A stretch of DNA of 64,000 nucleotides from Capitulum mitella (GCA_030062745.1 CP099852.1:22714266-22778265), one strand, 5' to 3'; positions 36,717-49,719 are shown, counted from the stretch's first letter. Notes: generated by a model from the sequence alone, not told the origin. Numbers and translations: made by a program.

Positions 36717-37740
36717 GCAAAGGACATCTAAATCAAACGTTGCCGTATCGCATGCTAACCAGGACAACGGCTTCGTAACGTAGTGCTCCAGTTTTCTCTG
36801 TCACTTCACATTACCGAGATAACAGGTGGAGTCCTTTGCGGTGCCCGCCTCGCAAGACGGAAATGCCTCTCCCGCCGGGCCGGGGATGAAAAGCAGCCTC
36901 ACTAATCAGGACCGTGCGCTGCAAAACCGCTGCCAGTTCGCTGGAGGTTCGGTTGTCGGTCCCAGACAGACATGCCGCGCCACGGGACTTCCCCCCGTTT
37001 CACCAATGGAGGCCCGTCGCCGGCAGTCGCCAGTGGGTGACGTCATCAAATGTAAATACTGCTGCTCTCGCTATAGCTTATCACGCTGTGACGTTTGCCA
37101 GACCACTCAAACTCTGGGCGCAGACGTGCCGTGCCTGGTTACGGGCCACTCGCTTACCGACCCCTGACCTGCAAAGGCCCTTAGGGTCTTACGGACCCCT
37201 CACACATGCGAGCCTATGGCCTATGGATGCCCAGACACGGGCCCCAACCGAGCTCCCTGGGCCACGGGCCCCTTGACTGCGGACCCTGCTTGTCTTACTG
37301 CCCCTGACCTACGGGTTCGTTACGGACTTCTAGGTGAGGACTTAATCAACGGACGACTGGCTTAGTGGCCCCTGGCACACCAGCCTCTCTGGCATGCGGG
37401 CCACTGTCCTATGGGCTTAGGGGCACACTTGCCTGTTTGTTCCTGGCTTTTGGGTCCCTTGATGTTTTTCTTCCCGCGACCTAAGGGTCCCTTTTACCTG
37501 CGGACCCCTCCAAAATTTATAGAAATCTCTGGAATATTATGACGTCATCAAGAGGCCCAATGCCGAAGACGAACCAGGGTTTGGCCAGTCCTGTGACGTC
37601 ACGACGACGGCCTCACGGGAAAAAGCTCTACTCTTGTGCACAGATCTGTCCTTTATTCAGGCAGCTGACTGCGCTTTCTTCTTTTGTAAACGGCCCTACC
37701 GTGAAGCACCTTAATTCAAGAATGCCGCGTTGCTAAGACA
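36717..37740 (+). repeat. Degenerate GGGCCCGTA-type repeat, right-arm copy
   Basis: Counterpart of 29440-30523. The words CTTACGGACCCCTC, GGCCCCTGGC and GGGCCACTG recur at short spacing. A 113-codon frame at 36826-37167 (+) matches 30073-30414 (-) nearly residue for residue, but nothing identifies it as a gene. Confidence 0.6.
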
Positions 37741-38499
37741 CTGAAGGCCAACAGAATGACAAAAGGTGATGGTCACCAAAGGCACTGCATAAACCCTACG
37801 TGCCTCCATTTCACATGAGATGACCGAAAACATAATGCGCAAAATAGGTCAGATATGATGATTTTAGAACGACGAAGAACGAGGCTTTCTAATGATGCCA
37901 CTTTCAGTCCTCAGTCATCATTAGTCTGGATTTTAGGACGGGGGAGGGTCAGACGGAGCACTTCGTGATGACGTGTTCGGGCAAAAGTACCATGACAAGC
38001 CTGGTTAAAAACGCAAACTGCGTTTTAGTACGAGTCAAGGCAGGCCTTCCGCATCGAGAGATATCCGTCCCCTGCAGTTCAACCCTCGCCAGCCATTGCG
38101 CCGCCATCAGTTCGTCACGCGAGAACACTCTCCTTCAGTGAGCATTCCGCGATGCGTAAACGCGCCGCAGTCCGCTCGCTTCGCGTCATCGGGAATCCAG
38201 ACTGTGACTGGGCGTCTACCTTTCGGCACCGGCCGCTGCGTCTGTGACGTGGACCTAGTGCAATAGTCGTACCGGCTGCTGTGCCGGTGAAACTGGTCTG
38301 GTGAGTTGGCGGCTCGACGGTCGCGGCCGCCGGATGCTTTGCCACCAGGGGAATACCCGTGGGAATACCACGCTAAGGGGAATACCCGTGCAGATCAGCA
38401 TGGCCACCAGAGAGGCGCAGGGGGCGGCGGCGAACCACAGACACGGCCCCGGCTGCTGCTCAACGCCCGGCTGCAGGACTTGGCAGCCTGCCAGGAGGC

Positions 38500-40240
38500 G
38501 GGGGGGGGGGGTTGGCGCCACGGTGACGGTCCGACAATCTCCGCGCAGAGGCGCACCGTCTCGCCGTCGTCTCCCGGGAGAGTGGAGGGGCCAGACAGCC
38601 CTGTCAGGCGTCTGGGAGTCCGATATCGTCGCGCTCCTCTCGGAACGCTCGGCTGGCGGGTGATGTAGTTTCGGCGGCTGCAGCTGGGGCGACTGTCGTG
38701 AGACCGTGCGGGGGGAGGGGCGCCGGAGAGCAGTCGTCACAGTGACGGCCCGCGGTGTCCGGAAACCTGTGTCCTGCTGTCAGATACCCGTCGGGAGGAA
38801 ACAGGCGGACGTGCTCGGGAGTTCGTCGGCCTGTCCGGATGCTGTCGAGCATCCGTTTGCTCCTGGCAGGGGTGACGGCAGGCGTGGCGCCGCCTGGCTG
38901 CCGGCGGCTCGCTGTCCGTCCGTTTGCCAGGGTTCTGGCCGCGCAGCTGTGAGCTGGTGCTCGCTGTTTTCGCGGAGCTGGCCGGATTACCGCCACCGCT
39001 TGGTGTTTGGTCGCCTCGGCTGAAGCTTGAACTTCCCGACCGATGACGCTAGTTGACTTCCTTTTCTGCTCAGTCGGCATTTGTTTACACGTCAACAGCC
39101 TCCTGGCCCCATCTGTCCGCCAAACTCTGCTCGCGATGAGCAGTATGCTGAACGGCTCGTGCTTTTGGCGCCCGGGCGGAAGTGGGGACTGGCGACGGCG
39201 TGGGGAAGGATGCATCGGGAAATAAACCGAGCGGTCACAGAGGTTCCGAGGCTTGCTGGGTGGTAGCCGCGGCTCCGCCACGGCCACCGGACAGCAATGG
39301 TGAATTTCAACACGGCTTTCCGAAGAAAAAAATGTAACGAAGTTAAAACGGATGCTTTACCTACGTGCACCTGCAACTTAACAGAACGAAACCATTTTTA
39401 TAAGTCTTTGCTAAATTTCCTACGGAGCGTACAGTAGGACCTACATACATACCTTTGATTTCGTTACGGGATGTATCGTTAAACGTAGGTCCGTTTTCTG
39501 CATTTGTTTCCTGATGTGTTATATAATACATGCATTCCTTGCATGTTTTACCGAATGGGTCCTAAAATCTTCCCGTCTTTTTTGCATTTAGTATCATAGG
39601 AACCGTGACACATGTTCAGTACGACTGTCGTTTTGTCCGTCACGAAAGTAAATTTTCCTCCCCTTCTCGCCCATTACCTTTTCTTCTATGTCTGCTGCAC
39701 GTCTGCCTTATGAACAGATATTATATATGCGTATATAACAGGGAAGTGAAATATGTCCCTGTAGGGAAATCCTCAGGTTACGACATGACAACATTCACGA
39801 TTAGCTTGGCCACAATTTTTAGCATTCAGAGGGGTCAAAAGGAAGAAGTTTCGTCTTTGCCTCAACTTCCCCGTTGCATGATAAGAGCATGGCAACCTTA
39901 TTGCATCGCGTATAACGTCAGGTGTTTCTGTCAGCGGCTAATCTTCTTCCATGGATCCTGAGGATGGTCAATGTAGGAATGTCACCAAAGCGCCAGTAAA
40001 AATGTCGTTTATTTATGGCATGACTATCGGTGCATTCGTTTAACAGTTCCCGATAAATGCCAAAATCATAATGCGAAAGCAATGGAACAAACCGAAACGG
40101 ACCGCCGAATAAAAAACTTCAGGAGGCGAGGCAGATTCTACTCTCTCCCCCGTCGTCACTGGAATATTTTTAAGCTTCCTGGTTTCATTTTGCATTGTTT
40201 GTTCTCCTTCTTTGGTCCCTTTTCCTGTGGATCATCGAGC
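38500..40240. repeat. GC-rich block shared by both arms, right copy
   Basis: Counterpart of 27000-28860. It contains a small internal duplication near 38345-38395 (GGGAATACC..GTG repeated) that the left arm lacks. Open frames here shift relative to the left arm. Confidence 0.45.
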
Positions 40241-40379
40241 TCTACCATGTGTTTTCCTTTTTTACCGTAGGGGAGAGTGGGGTAAGATAAGCCTGGGGGC
40301 AAGTTGGGCCATCCCCTGTTTCTCGGCTCCCATGACGTCATTTGACTCGATCAGCCATCTGTCTGCCGAGGGTAATGCA

Positions 40380-41830
40380 AGAGCCTCTCATGTGCAGCGA
40401 GGACGTTGGTGAGACAGGAACAAGTGAGGAAAACCAGATTTTGCCACCTCTTCAGTTTGGATTCAAGACGAAATACTCCACCTACATGCCTATTTCGCTC
40501 ATAGTTGATGACATCACCAAATCGCGGGTTGAAAAGCAAGTTGTACTTACAATCTACCTTGATCTGAAAAAGGCGTTCGACACCGTAAGCATCCCTATAT
40601 TACTGGGAAGACTAAAAAGATTGGTGTCATTGGTCCATTGTTTAACATACTGAAATCATTTTTGCATGACAGGTATCACAAAATGAAAGCAAATAACAAT
40701 GTTTCAGATGATTTAGAGCAAAAACTGGGGGTGTCTCAAGGTCCGGTTTTGGGGTCATTGTTATTTATAATACAGATCAATGATCTTTCTCGTGTTTCCA
40801 GGCGATTTCAAACATACTATTTTGCTGATGATACAGTAGTAATGTTCAAAGAAAATCCCGTAAGTTACTAGAAAAGGTGTGTTCAAAAATATATTCCTAA
40901 AATAAGCCAGTGGTTCTCTGCAAATAGATTATCTCTTAATCCATCAAAAACCGTCTATCAAGTATTTTCACATGTACCTGCGGAAATCAATTTTCATACA
41001 ACCTTAAACACCAGACTATGCCGAAATAAAGAAGTCAGATATCTAAGAATTATAGCTGACAAGGATTAAACATAGATCTTACACATTAACAAAATATCAG
41101 CCATCATCAGCAGTTTCATTGATGTTATGGGAAGGATTTAACGTCCGATATCACGCAGGGGATTAAAACTGTGTTATAGCAGTATCACGTTACCCTTCCT
41201 GAGTTACTGTGCAGTCATTTGGGGAAACAATTGTAAAATTGCAAAACAGGGCATTAAGGATTATTGACCGCAAACCTTATTTGTGTCCGTCAAACAATTT
41301 ATTCATCCTGCATTCCTTGCTCAAATTTCTCGACATGGTTAGCCAACATAACATGGCAATATTGCTGGGATTCTTAAAGCAGACACTGTCCCCTCTCATC
41401 ATCTTAATCTTTCGACTGCATGACGGCCCAGTCAACATCAGAGGACCAACTCACTTTCATATTCATATTCCCTACTCTCCTGCAAATGAAAGGCTCTTTT
41501 CTTTGTCATCAGCGTTCTTAAAACATGGAATGGCGTAATTGCCAAGATATTTCCTAGGATTCCTTGTGCCCCAGGAAATAACACAAACTCCACAAAATGT
41601 GAAAGTGTCTTTTGGACCAGTACAAAAATCAGTCGAAAATACAACATCAGAAGTTGATCAAGCCAATTAAATTAAGTCACGTGATTCGTTTGGGCACAGC
41701 ATATTGAAATTGTAAAAACGTCACAGTGTGTTCTTTAAATTCGTCCTTTGCATTGCTGTTCTCTTTTCTTGTGTTTTTTTTTTATTGATTTATCAATGTT
41801 CTTTTTAACTAACCCCATTTAACACCCAAA
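40380..41830 (+). mobile_element. LINE family 2, right-arm copy, uninterrupted
   Basis: Plus-strand, 5'-truncated non-LTR element. RT blocks in order: LQFGFKTKYST (about 40455), LDLKKAFDTV (about 40560), GVSQGPVLGSLLFI (about 40730) and catalytic YFADDT at 40818-40835. A thumb region with IISSFIDVMGR follows, then a C-terminal part with QNRALRIIDRKPY (about 41243) and LKTWNG (about 41520), ending in a stop near 41668. At least three frame breaks lie between 40342 and 41668. The 3' flank reaches the hairpin at 41841. Confidence 0.8.
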
Positions 41831-41840
41831 TATGGTATTT

Positions 41841-41893
41841 CTCGCGAACCGGGCGGCGTTACTAGCTTCCTACTTGCTTGCCCGGTTCGCGAG
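41841..41893. repeat. Conserved hairpin between LINE-2 and Mab-21, copy B
   Basis: CTCGCGAACCGGGC (41841-41854) and GCCCGGTTCGCGAG (41880-41893) are exact complements with a 25-nt loop: a 14-bp stem, longer than in copies A and C. Confidence 0.85.
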
Positions 41894-42137
41894 GCCGTTC
41901 ACTAAATATCATCGGCGGCGAAAGTAGATTTAAGAAAAAAGAATAACGGGGAGCGGTGTGCTCGAGATGACTCTTCAAGCCGTGTAGAAACCATGGCATT
42001 TTACGTAATTGGGTCACACGGGCATGGAAGGGCGCTCCTCTCTGACCATTAACGGGCAAGGGATTATTACAAAAAAAGAAAAGTAGGCAGGAAGTATAGA
42101 ACAAAGCATTAAGTGATCTATTTCTTTATCTCGCCCT

Positions 42138-42241
<104 letters not shown>

Positions 42242-42291
42242 GGCAACATAAGTAGATTGCTTAATGTTTTCTTGTAATATCTATTTATACC

Positions 42292-42442
<151 letters not shown>

Positions 42443-43120
42443 GCAAAGAGAATAAATCCGAATTATAGATACAAGTTGTGATCTGCCCAAACCACAGGTT
42501 TAACCGGGCTTGGCCAGGGTTCCTGTTCTTACCTGTATGTACATCAGATGTCAGCGGCTTCCACAGCCAAAATCAACGGTATTTGCCGAAGGCAACAAAT
42601 TATAAGTGTGTTTCCAAGGTAGTGGACAAAAAGAAAAGCAATGTGGGATAGGCCATAGTTCGACAACGGAGGGATGGGATGTTGCTTGGATTTCTTTCAA
42701 GCATTTCCAACACAAATCCTATTTCAAATGCAATTAAGTACTGTAAAAGGAGAGGCGACGCCATGAGTGCAAACAGCGTGTAATCTTCACACAGCGAAAC
42801 AGGCGGAAACTTTTTGTGGCCAATGACTACTCCGCTCTCTTAGTATGTCTGGTTCTGTTCGAGGGAGGCAAGTGAATGAGGCCACGTACAGTCGAGAGGG
42901 CACGAGACCAACCTCACTCAGGGAGATTTCCAACAGCTAGGCGGCCAGCTGGCCGGAAGTCAGCTGTGGACCGTTGCTGCTCACCACAGGATGCAGAGCC
43001 ACTACAAATCCGACGCCACGATTGTATTGACGTCTGTACCAGACAGACGCGTGCCATCCTAGCCGGCTTACCAACACACCAGACTCTGGGGACCTCCAGT
43101 CTCCAGAGCCTGCTGAGGTC

Positions 43121-45139
43121 CTACAACAGGAGGAACGGCCGCAGGTGCCACGGGTCGGGCAGTGAGGTGCGGATCCTCTCGTACTCGGCCCGGACGTCCG
43201 GGTCGGTCCAGTGACGCAGCATCTCCCGGTGCCACAGGGCTGCCATGCGCTGCGCCGTCTGCTTGTCGGCGATCTCCAGGCGCTGCAGGCGCGAGGCCAG
43301 GTCAGGCCAAGGGAAACCGGCCAGCGCCGCCCGCCAGGCCTCCTCGTACGTCTCCAGCGGACGACGCGCACTTCTTTTCTTACAGGCCTCAGCTTTCCTC
43401 TGCAGCGTTTCGCGAAAGTCGTGGACGCTCCTGCTGAGGACTTCAATGAGCAGCCGCGTGTCCGTCACTAGCTGGGCCAGGCCGCGAACGCTGAGCGGGT
43501 CGTCCGGCAGGGTGGGCGGCCGATGCTGCTGCCACCAGGCGCGCACCGTCGCCGGCTGGAAGAAGATCGCCTTCACGTCCTCGGCGGTAAGCAGCGCCAT
43601 CAGCGGCGCCACGTCCCAACTGAAGGCGTGCTCACCGCGCCGCTCCAGCCGCGCCGCACCAACCACGTCGTCCGGCGCCACGAGCATCGCCTGAAACAGC
43701 CTCACGTGCAGGCGTGTGGAGTCCGTCGCCAGAGTATGAAACTGCGCCAGCTCGGCTGCCGCTGACGAGCGCAGCATCACCGGGATTAGCCGGTCGATGC
43801 CCACATAGTTCTCGTTCTCTAGTCGTTGCCATATCGCAGCTTCCACGCCATTTCTCACCAAGCCACGTGCCAGGCACACGCGCACCTGGTGTTCGGAGAG
43901 CAACTCGTCCGAGCCGATGAGCAGCGGCTGCACCACAAATCCATCCTGTTCTACGCGTGAGCGCATCATCAACCGCGTCAGATGACTCCGCATAAGGCCA
44001 ATCGTACGCTGCATCGTCTCCAGCTCCTGCGGCGTCAGCGGCTGCAGCAGGTTGACGTCGGCCCAGAAAAAGCAGGGCAGCCGACGGGCGTCGACGGCTT
44101 TCTCCAGACGATCAAGAACCCAGCGAGCTCCTTGCATAACGCCTCGCCAGTGTTCAGAGGGTTTCTGCTCGCACAGCCAGAAGAGAGCTGTCTTCATGTA
44201 GTACGATTTCAGGCCCTTACCGTCCGCTCCTAGACACTTTTTGCATGCTTTAAGCGCTCTCAGAACTTGTTTCTGAATCCTACTCAGGTGCCAGGAGGCG
44301 ACCACCTCGACTCGGGAGAAGGACAGCCGCCACTCAATTTGCTCCGTGACGCTGCCCCGGTAGCCGACCGGCACCAAGTGTACTCCGAACCGCACGATGT
44401 CTTCGCGCGCTGCCGCCGGCGGCCAGTCGCACTCGCGCTCACGTGTCAGGAACTCCTCGGTGGGCCACCCAGGTGCACGCAAGCACGGCACGTAGTCATC
44501 TCCCGCAGGATCATTGTCAGTGCTGCAGTTCACCGCTGGTCCGTTGACGCTCAGCTCTACGTCAGGTTTCATAATCATGCGAAGGAAATTTTTCCACAGT
44601 TGGCGGACGGATGCGGCGGAGAATGGCAGAGGCTCCTGATGCTGACAGTCTGGCCGCCGCACCTGCATTACGCGCACGAAGCCAGGGATGTCGGTGGGGA
44701 TGACCGTCAGTCGCGCTGCCGCCTCAGACGCCGCCTCTGCCGCGGCCGGCCAGTTCTGGGTAGCAGGCGACGTCCACTGCACTGGCCCCAGCTCGTGCAT
44801 CACGTCCAAGTCGGATCTTGAACCGTCGATATCCTGCCACTGGTTTACGCCTTCCAACTGGCTGCCGGAGATCGAGGTGCTCTGTACAGTGAGGTGACCA
44901 AGTGGCGAGCACTGGCACTCTGCCAAGCCGACCTGCAGTGCGCGCATCAGCGGCGTCTTAAGCAGCATACTGGCCTTTAGCCTCTGCTCCCTAGCAAAGA
45001 GCCTTCCGATTCTGAGGACTGGATACTGGATCTCATCCCTCAGAAGGGAGGTTTCGATGACGAGGTCGGCATGGTTGCCGCACTTTCGCAGTAGCCGCTC
45101 TGTCTTCTCCGTAAGCTGGTCCCGTTTGCGTTGCTCCAT
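43121..45139 (-). CDS. Mab-21/cGAS-like nucleotidyltransferase-fold protein, copy B
   Basis: Intact single-exon frame of 672 codons on the minus strand. The start at 45139 (MEQRKRDQL) is chosen because this ATG, in context GACGAGATGG, is conserved in all copies, whereas frames upstream are not. The N-terminal nucleotidyltransferase fold shows the Gly-Ser loop near residues 92-93 (GSQLEG), Asp-x-Asp near 110-112 (SDLDVM) and an acidic pair before VPCLRAPGWP near 214. The Mab-21 helical domain runs about 225-390 (LVPVGYRGS, EWRLSFSRVE, LKSYYMKTALFWLCE). The C-terminal 270 residues are helical-looking and unknown. It differs from copy C at only a few percent of residues, although upstream non-coding sequence differs much more. 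No intron seen. Confidence 0.85.
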   Translation of the reverse strand: MEQRKRDQLTEKTERLLRKCGNHADLVIETSLLRDEIQYPVLRIGRLFAREQRLKASMLLKTPLMRALQVGLAECQCSPLGHLTVQSTSISGSQLEGVNQWQDIDGSRSDLDVMHELGPVQWTSPATQNWPAAAEAASEAAARLTVIPTDIPGFVRVMQVRRPDCQHQEPLPFSAASVRQLWKNFLRMIMKPDVELSVNGPAVNCSTDNDPAGDDYVPCLRAPGWPTEEFLTRERECDWPPAAAREDIVRFGVHLVPVGYRGSVTEQIEWRLSFSRVEVVASWHLSRIQKQVLRALKACKKCLGADGKGLKSYYMKTALFWLCEQKPSEHWRGVMQGARWVLDRLEKAVDARRLPCFFWADVNLLQPLTPQELETMQRTIGLMRSHLTRLMMRSRVEQDGFVVQPLLIGSDELLSEHQVRVCLARGLVRNGVEAAIWQRLENENYVGIDRLIPVMLRSSAAAELAQFHTLATDSTRLHVRLFQAMLVAPDDVVGAARLERRGEHAFSWDVAPLMALLTAEDVKAIFFQPATVRAWWQQHRPPTLPDDPLSVRGLAQLVTDTRLLIEVLSRSVHDFRETLQRKAEACKKRSARRPLETYEEAWRAALAGFPWPDLASRLQRLEIADKQTAQRMAALWHREMLRHWTDPDVRAEYERIRTSLPDPWHLRPFLLL

Positions 45140-45617
45140 CTCGTCCCGCTGGCGACGGCCGACTGGCCGCCGTCGCCGCGCGCGACGGCCTCTCAAGGGC
45201 GGTGGCAGCGCTGCTGCCGGCGTGTGACGTCATCGGCTGACAGGCGGCCGGCTCAAGGTCGGAGCACAGGGCCCCGTTCGGAGTTGTCGCGAGATTCACC
45301 GAGGAGATGGCGCACGCACAAGAAAAAAGGACCTCTGTCAGAGCCGCTGCAAAATACGCGATTAGTCATTCGGACTAGTCGTGAACATGCTGGAAACAAC
45401 AAGCTCTTTTACGAAGTAAATAGCAATAAGGCATTCCAGGACAGATCGAACAGTGCCCAACACCCCCATTTGCAACTAGCAACCCGATGCTGCCAACGGT
45501 GACAGAGCTGTTCATTGAGAACATTTACTCAATTTCATATAATTTCTTATCAGCTTGCACAGGTTTCAGTAAGTTTTAAGTAACGCATTGCTTGCAAACA
45601 CTGCTAGATAGCTTAAT
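45140..45617. other. Upstream flank of Mab-21 copy B
   Basis: Aligns with 20481-20960 and 53741-54219 but with many substitutions and small indels, unlike the coding part. It presumably includes the promoter and 5'UTR; no defined core motif was recognised. Confidence 0.35.
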
Positions 45618-47600
45618 AGACATAACTGAACTGCAAAGCTCACACGGTCAAACCCTGTGCCTCGCAGTTTTCACAGCACAGTCAAGCTGTGCGCAGACGA
45701 CCCACTGACGCCTGACGAGACACGTTTTGACACAAGAGTACTCGGCTTCTGACTACGACACTAATGATCAATCCTGACTGATGCATCGAGAAAGAAGCTA
45801 AAAAAAACAAGCAAAAAAATCTCACCGTGGCTGGCGGTCGCGGCACCGCAAGCAGGGTGCGCGAAGCGGCCACAGTTGGAGAGTGAGCGCCCGGCCCAAT
45901 ACTTTCCGTGTCTGTGCGATTAACGCCCAATCGCTACGGGCGAAAATACTCGAACTTTCACATGAACTCCATCTGTTCCACTAGGATGTTTCCGTTGTTT
46001 GTGAGTTCAGGCTGCTGGTCACTCCAGGCTACAGCTTGATGTGCTCCGGCCTGCAATTCGTTCCAGAGGGTTACAGCTGTGTCACCGTGCTGTGTCGCGA
46101 CGGAATCGACGTCAAAAGGATAAATGTACCATCGTCCACAAACCCGATGTCTCCTTTGGGGTTCCTGTGGAGAGTCGTGTAGTGCGAGCGCAGGAAAGTT
46201 GTTGTTGATGCCGTTCATCGCGTGACATGGAACACCTCTGCTGCCGTAAACGCTGATTTCAAAGATCTAGAGATGCAGTATCCGCATATTCTTCTAAATT
46301 TTCCAGACTGTGCAGTTTTTATCAATGGTGACCTAAACGTCAACTTGCTAGCAGACACCCAGCAACATACAGCATGTAAAAAGCTGTGTAAATTCCTCGC
46401 GGCCTACTCCCTGTCTCAGCTCGACACTGTCCCTATCTACTCATCTGCTTCTTTTTTAGACGTGTTTATCGTGAATGGTGTTTTTAACTATCCCTTTTGG
46501 GTCAAGACACTTCCATTTTAGCCCACACAGATTCATTTGATAGTCATGTGATTTGCCTAAGCCTCGCATTCAGCCGAATGTCGTGCGCACACGGCAGCTT
46601 ACACGTACTGACCTGGAAGAATACGACCGTAACCTGCTGTCCTGCGACTGGGACGCTACGTCCACCTCAGAATCCCTCAATGACAAGTGGAATGTGTTTG
46701 CCGCCACACTTCTGAGCGTACTAGACCATCATGCTCCCTATAGATTTATTAAGCTTCGCCATCCGTCAGTGTCGCCTATATCACGGGCTACCCGGGACAT
46801 CATCCAGAGGGTAGATGCATTGCGGGTTGACGGGCAAGGTTCCGGTTCATACAGCGTCGCCAATCGCACAGTCAGATCTGCCACTCGTTCTGATGCTAGA
46901 CGTGATTTAGCTGATAAGATAGGTCCTGACAGCACGAGTTCTGCATGGAAGCACGCGCTTAGCATTATTCAGAGCAAACTACCTACCAGGAGCGTGGAGC
47001 CTACCGTTACCCGTGACGTCATGAAAGAGTAGTTTGTAAATGTTGGACCGCACTTGGTTTGCCAGGTATTGATCTGGCCACATGCACAGTGTCTGCTTCT
47101 CAGGTCCACAGATTTGTTGTCTGCGACCCATCAACCGGGGAGTCCTTCGGGGTTCGTCCTTAGCATCCTGATCTTCGCCATCTTCACCAATGACTTCAGC
47201 CTGCATGCCGCCGGCGTTTTTGTTGCACAGTACGCCGACGACGCCCAGGGTCTCGTCTCTGGCCAACAATTTGCTCTCCGGACACCGATCGATGACATGG
47301 AGACCAGCCCAGCATTGCATGATACGTACCTTGGCTCTAACGGCCTGATGGTGAACGAGACGAAATTTGAACTCCTCCCGCTCGGCACAATACAAAACAT
47401 GCGGAAGCGACCCTCGCGCACAGTGAAATTCCGCGACGAAATACTGCCTTCCTGCACCGAAGCCAGAAATCTCGGCATCACGTTCGGCCGTTACCCCTCC
47501 TGGGTTTCGCGAGTCGCTCAGCTGTCTCGGAAGTCTGTCGGTGTCTTGTCTGCTATCTGCCATCTCCTCCATTATCATCCCACTTCCTCCGTTCACACGT
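45618..47600 (+). mobile_element. LINE-1 copy 2
   Basis: Plus-strand copy with the same 5' terminus as copy 1. The endonuclease N-terminus is near 45903 (VCAINAQSL), with the catalytic GDLNVN strand at 46327-46344. The linker is at 46553-47032 (RTRQLTRTDLEEYDR; ends TRDVMKE). A large part of the RT is deleted, and YADD is at 47222-47248 (VAQYADDAQ). The copy stops at about 47600, where copy 3 begins in the opposite direction. It is frame-broken and not functional. Confidence 0.8.
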
Positions 47601-47619
47601 AGGCGAACATGTAGGCCGC

Positions 47620-49257
47620 ACGTAGGCGAATTACCTTTTTCCGATCGAGGTGAAGCGGATAGAAGGCAAGCTGAGGAGGTGACCTTGCCGCGTTCTCCCA
47701 CGGCATTGGGACGCTCTTGATTAGTGCGAAATCCGACTGCTAGTGACTCGAGCTCACCTGTCGTGAGGATTTTGTGCAGAAGTGTCAGGGTTTGATGGAT
47801 GGACATGCTATGAGAGTCCAGCCAGTCCAGGCTTTCACGCACACCAGAGATGTGATCGAATTTTTGCTTCGTAGAGATAATGCTAGCGCCAAAGTTAATA
47901 ATGTTTTAAGCGGCAGACATTTTCCTGGCAAAATCGGTGTCCTGCACTGGAAGAAAATGACTGAAATGCTAGAAAACCAGGGCAATCACAACAATGGGCA
48001 CGGAGCAAGTGGGCAGGTAATGGCGGAGATGGCAGATAGCAGACGGAACCCCGACACACTTCCGAGACAGCTGAGCGACGCACGAAACCCAAGAGGGGTA
48101 ACCGTCGAACGAGATGCCGAGATCTTGGGCTTCGGTGCAGGTGGCCAGTATTTCGTCGCGGAAATTCACTGTGCACGAGGGTCGGTTTCGCATGTTTAGT
48201 ACTGTGCCGAGAGGGAGGAGTTCAAATTTCGTCTCGTTCACCATCAGACCGCTAGAGCAAAAGTACGCATCAGGCAATGCTAGCCTCGTCTCCATATCAT
48301 CGATCAGTGCCGGGAGAGCAAACTGTTGGCCAGAGACGAAAACCTGGACGTCGTCGGCGTATTGTACAACAAAAACGCCGGCAGCAAGGAGGCTGAAGTC
48401 ATTGATGAAGATGGTGAAGAGCAGGGTCCTAAGGAGAAATCCTGAAGGAATCCCCGATTGATGGGTAGCAGACAACAAATTTGTGGACCTGAGAAGCAGA
48501 CATTGTGCGCTTGGCCAGATAAATACCAAGCAAGCCAAGCGGTGTCAATACAGTGAACCTGCAATTTTGTAAGAAATTTATAATAACTGACGACATCGAA
48601 GCGTTTGCTAAGATCGATGAGAAAGATTTTACCATCATCTGCTGCAAAAGGTGCGCGGTCCGAAATGTCTAGCAGGGCTGTCTCAGTAGAGTGCCGGGGT
48701 GGGAAGCCGTGCTGACATGAGGAAAGGAGATAGTTGGATTTCAGATAGTGATAAAGCTGATGCTGTTCGAGCCTCTCCACCACCTTGGAGATGGCATTTA
48801 GGATCACCAGACTTCAAGAAGGGGTGCAGCAGCGCATGTTTCCATGAGCTGGGGATGTCACGGCGAATGATGGATGCGTTGACGATGCGTGAAAGTGTGG
48901 GACCTATTGTGTTAAAGGACATCTAGAGGCTGATGTATGAACCGTCCATGCCACATGAAGATGAATCACGCATGCTAAAAATAGTGTGGTGAAATTCTTG
49001 AGAGCGATTGTGCGTAATGTAAAGGCACACGCACCTTCTTGGCGCAGGCGGACAACCTCCGGTGCACGACGAAGTGCGGCCAACTCGGCAGTCACACGCC
49101 GTCCAACATTTACAAATCACTCGTTCATGACGTCACGGGTAACGGTAGGCTCCACGCTCCTGGTAGATAGTTTGCTCTGAATAATGTTACGCACGTGCTT
49201 CCATGCAGAGCTCGTGCCGCCACCTCCTATCCTACCAGTTAAATCACGTCTAGCGTG
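47620..49257 (-). mobile_element. LINE-1 copy 3, 5' truncated
   Basis: Minus-strand copy starting in the linker (about 49257) and keeping the RT portion missing from copies 1 and 2. It has a block reading LEQHQLYHYLKSNYLLSSCQ (about 48770), HGFPPRHSTETALLDI, an IDLSKRFDVV block (about 48610), a GxxQDFSLGP block and VVQYADDVQ at about 48345-48371. It then runs to the C-terminal part shared with copy 1. Stops and shifts are present. Confidence 0.8.
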
Positions 49258-49715
49258 AGTTAGCTGGTATCTGGTATTTTCCTGGTACGTGTGAAACGTG
49301 TGCCGGCCGAGGACAACACCAAAGATGGCCGACCCTTTTCGTACGTCCCAGCCGGCCTAACAGCAGAGATACACGCTGTGATGCGCCAACAGCTTCGCTG
49401 TTCACACCGACCGTGAAACTTACCCCATTTTATAAACCACGTTGGCAAGTGGTAAAGTCGGCATGGGAAATCGACATCCGACAGCGGGACAAGATCACAC
49501 GTCCGCTCCGAGAACCGGAAACCAGCGGGTTCTCCCTCGCAAAGGTCCTGCCTTATGTCGGTTTTCAAGGGTTTTGCACAAGTTACCAGATGATATGGCA
49601 GCGCTGTGACATTACCAGGGTTCGAAGTGGTCCTTTCCAGGTATGCACAGATTTTCGCAGTGAAAAAATTACCCACATGGGTGTGGTCGACAGGTACCGC
49701 AGGCACGCGGCAGGC
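49258..49715. other. No gene recognised
   Basis: Unique sequence between LINE-1 copy 3 and the GGGAC repeat. It is the unique 5' part of a 265-codon frame (49413-50210) that continues into the repeat. Confidence 0.4.
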
Positions 49716-49719
49716 AGCT

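Noticed and set aside
44267..44821. 184-codon plus-strand frame
   Set aside because: Antisense shadow of Mab-21 copy B.
46979..47842. 287-codon minus-strand frame
   Set aside because: A chimera: part antisense to LINE-1 copy 2, part LINE-1 copy 3 sense sequence, across their junction.
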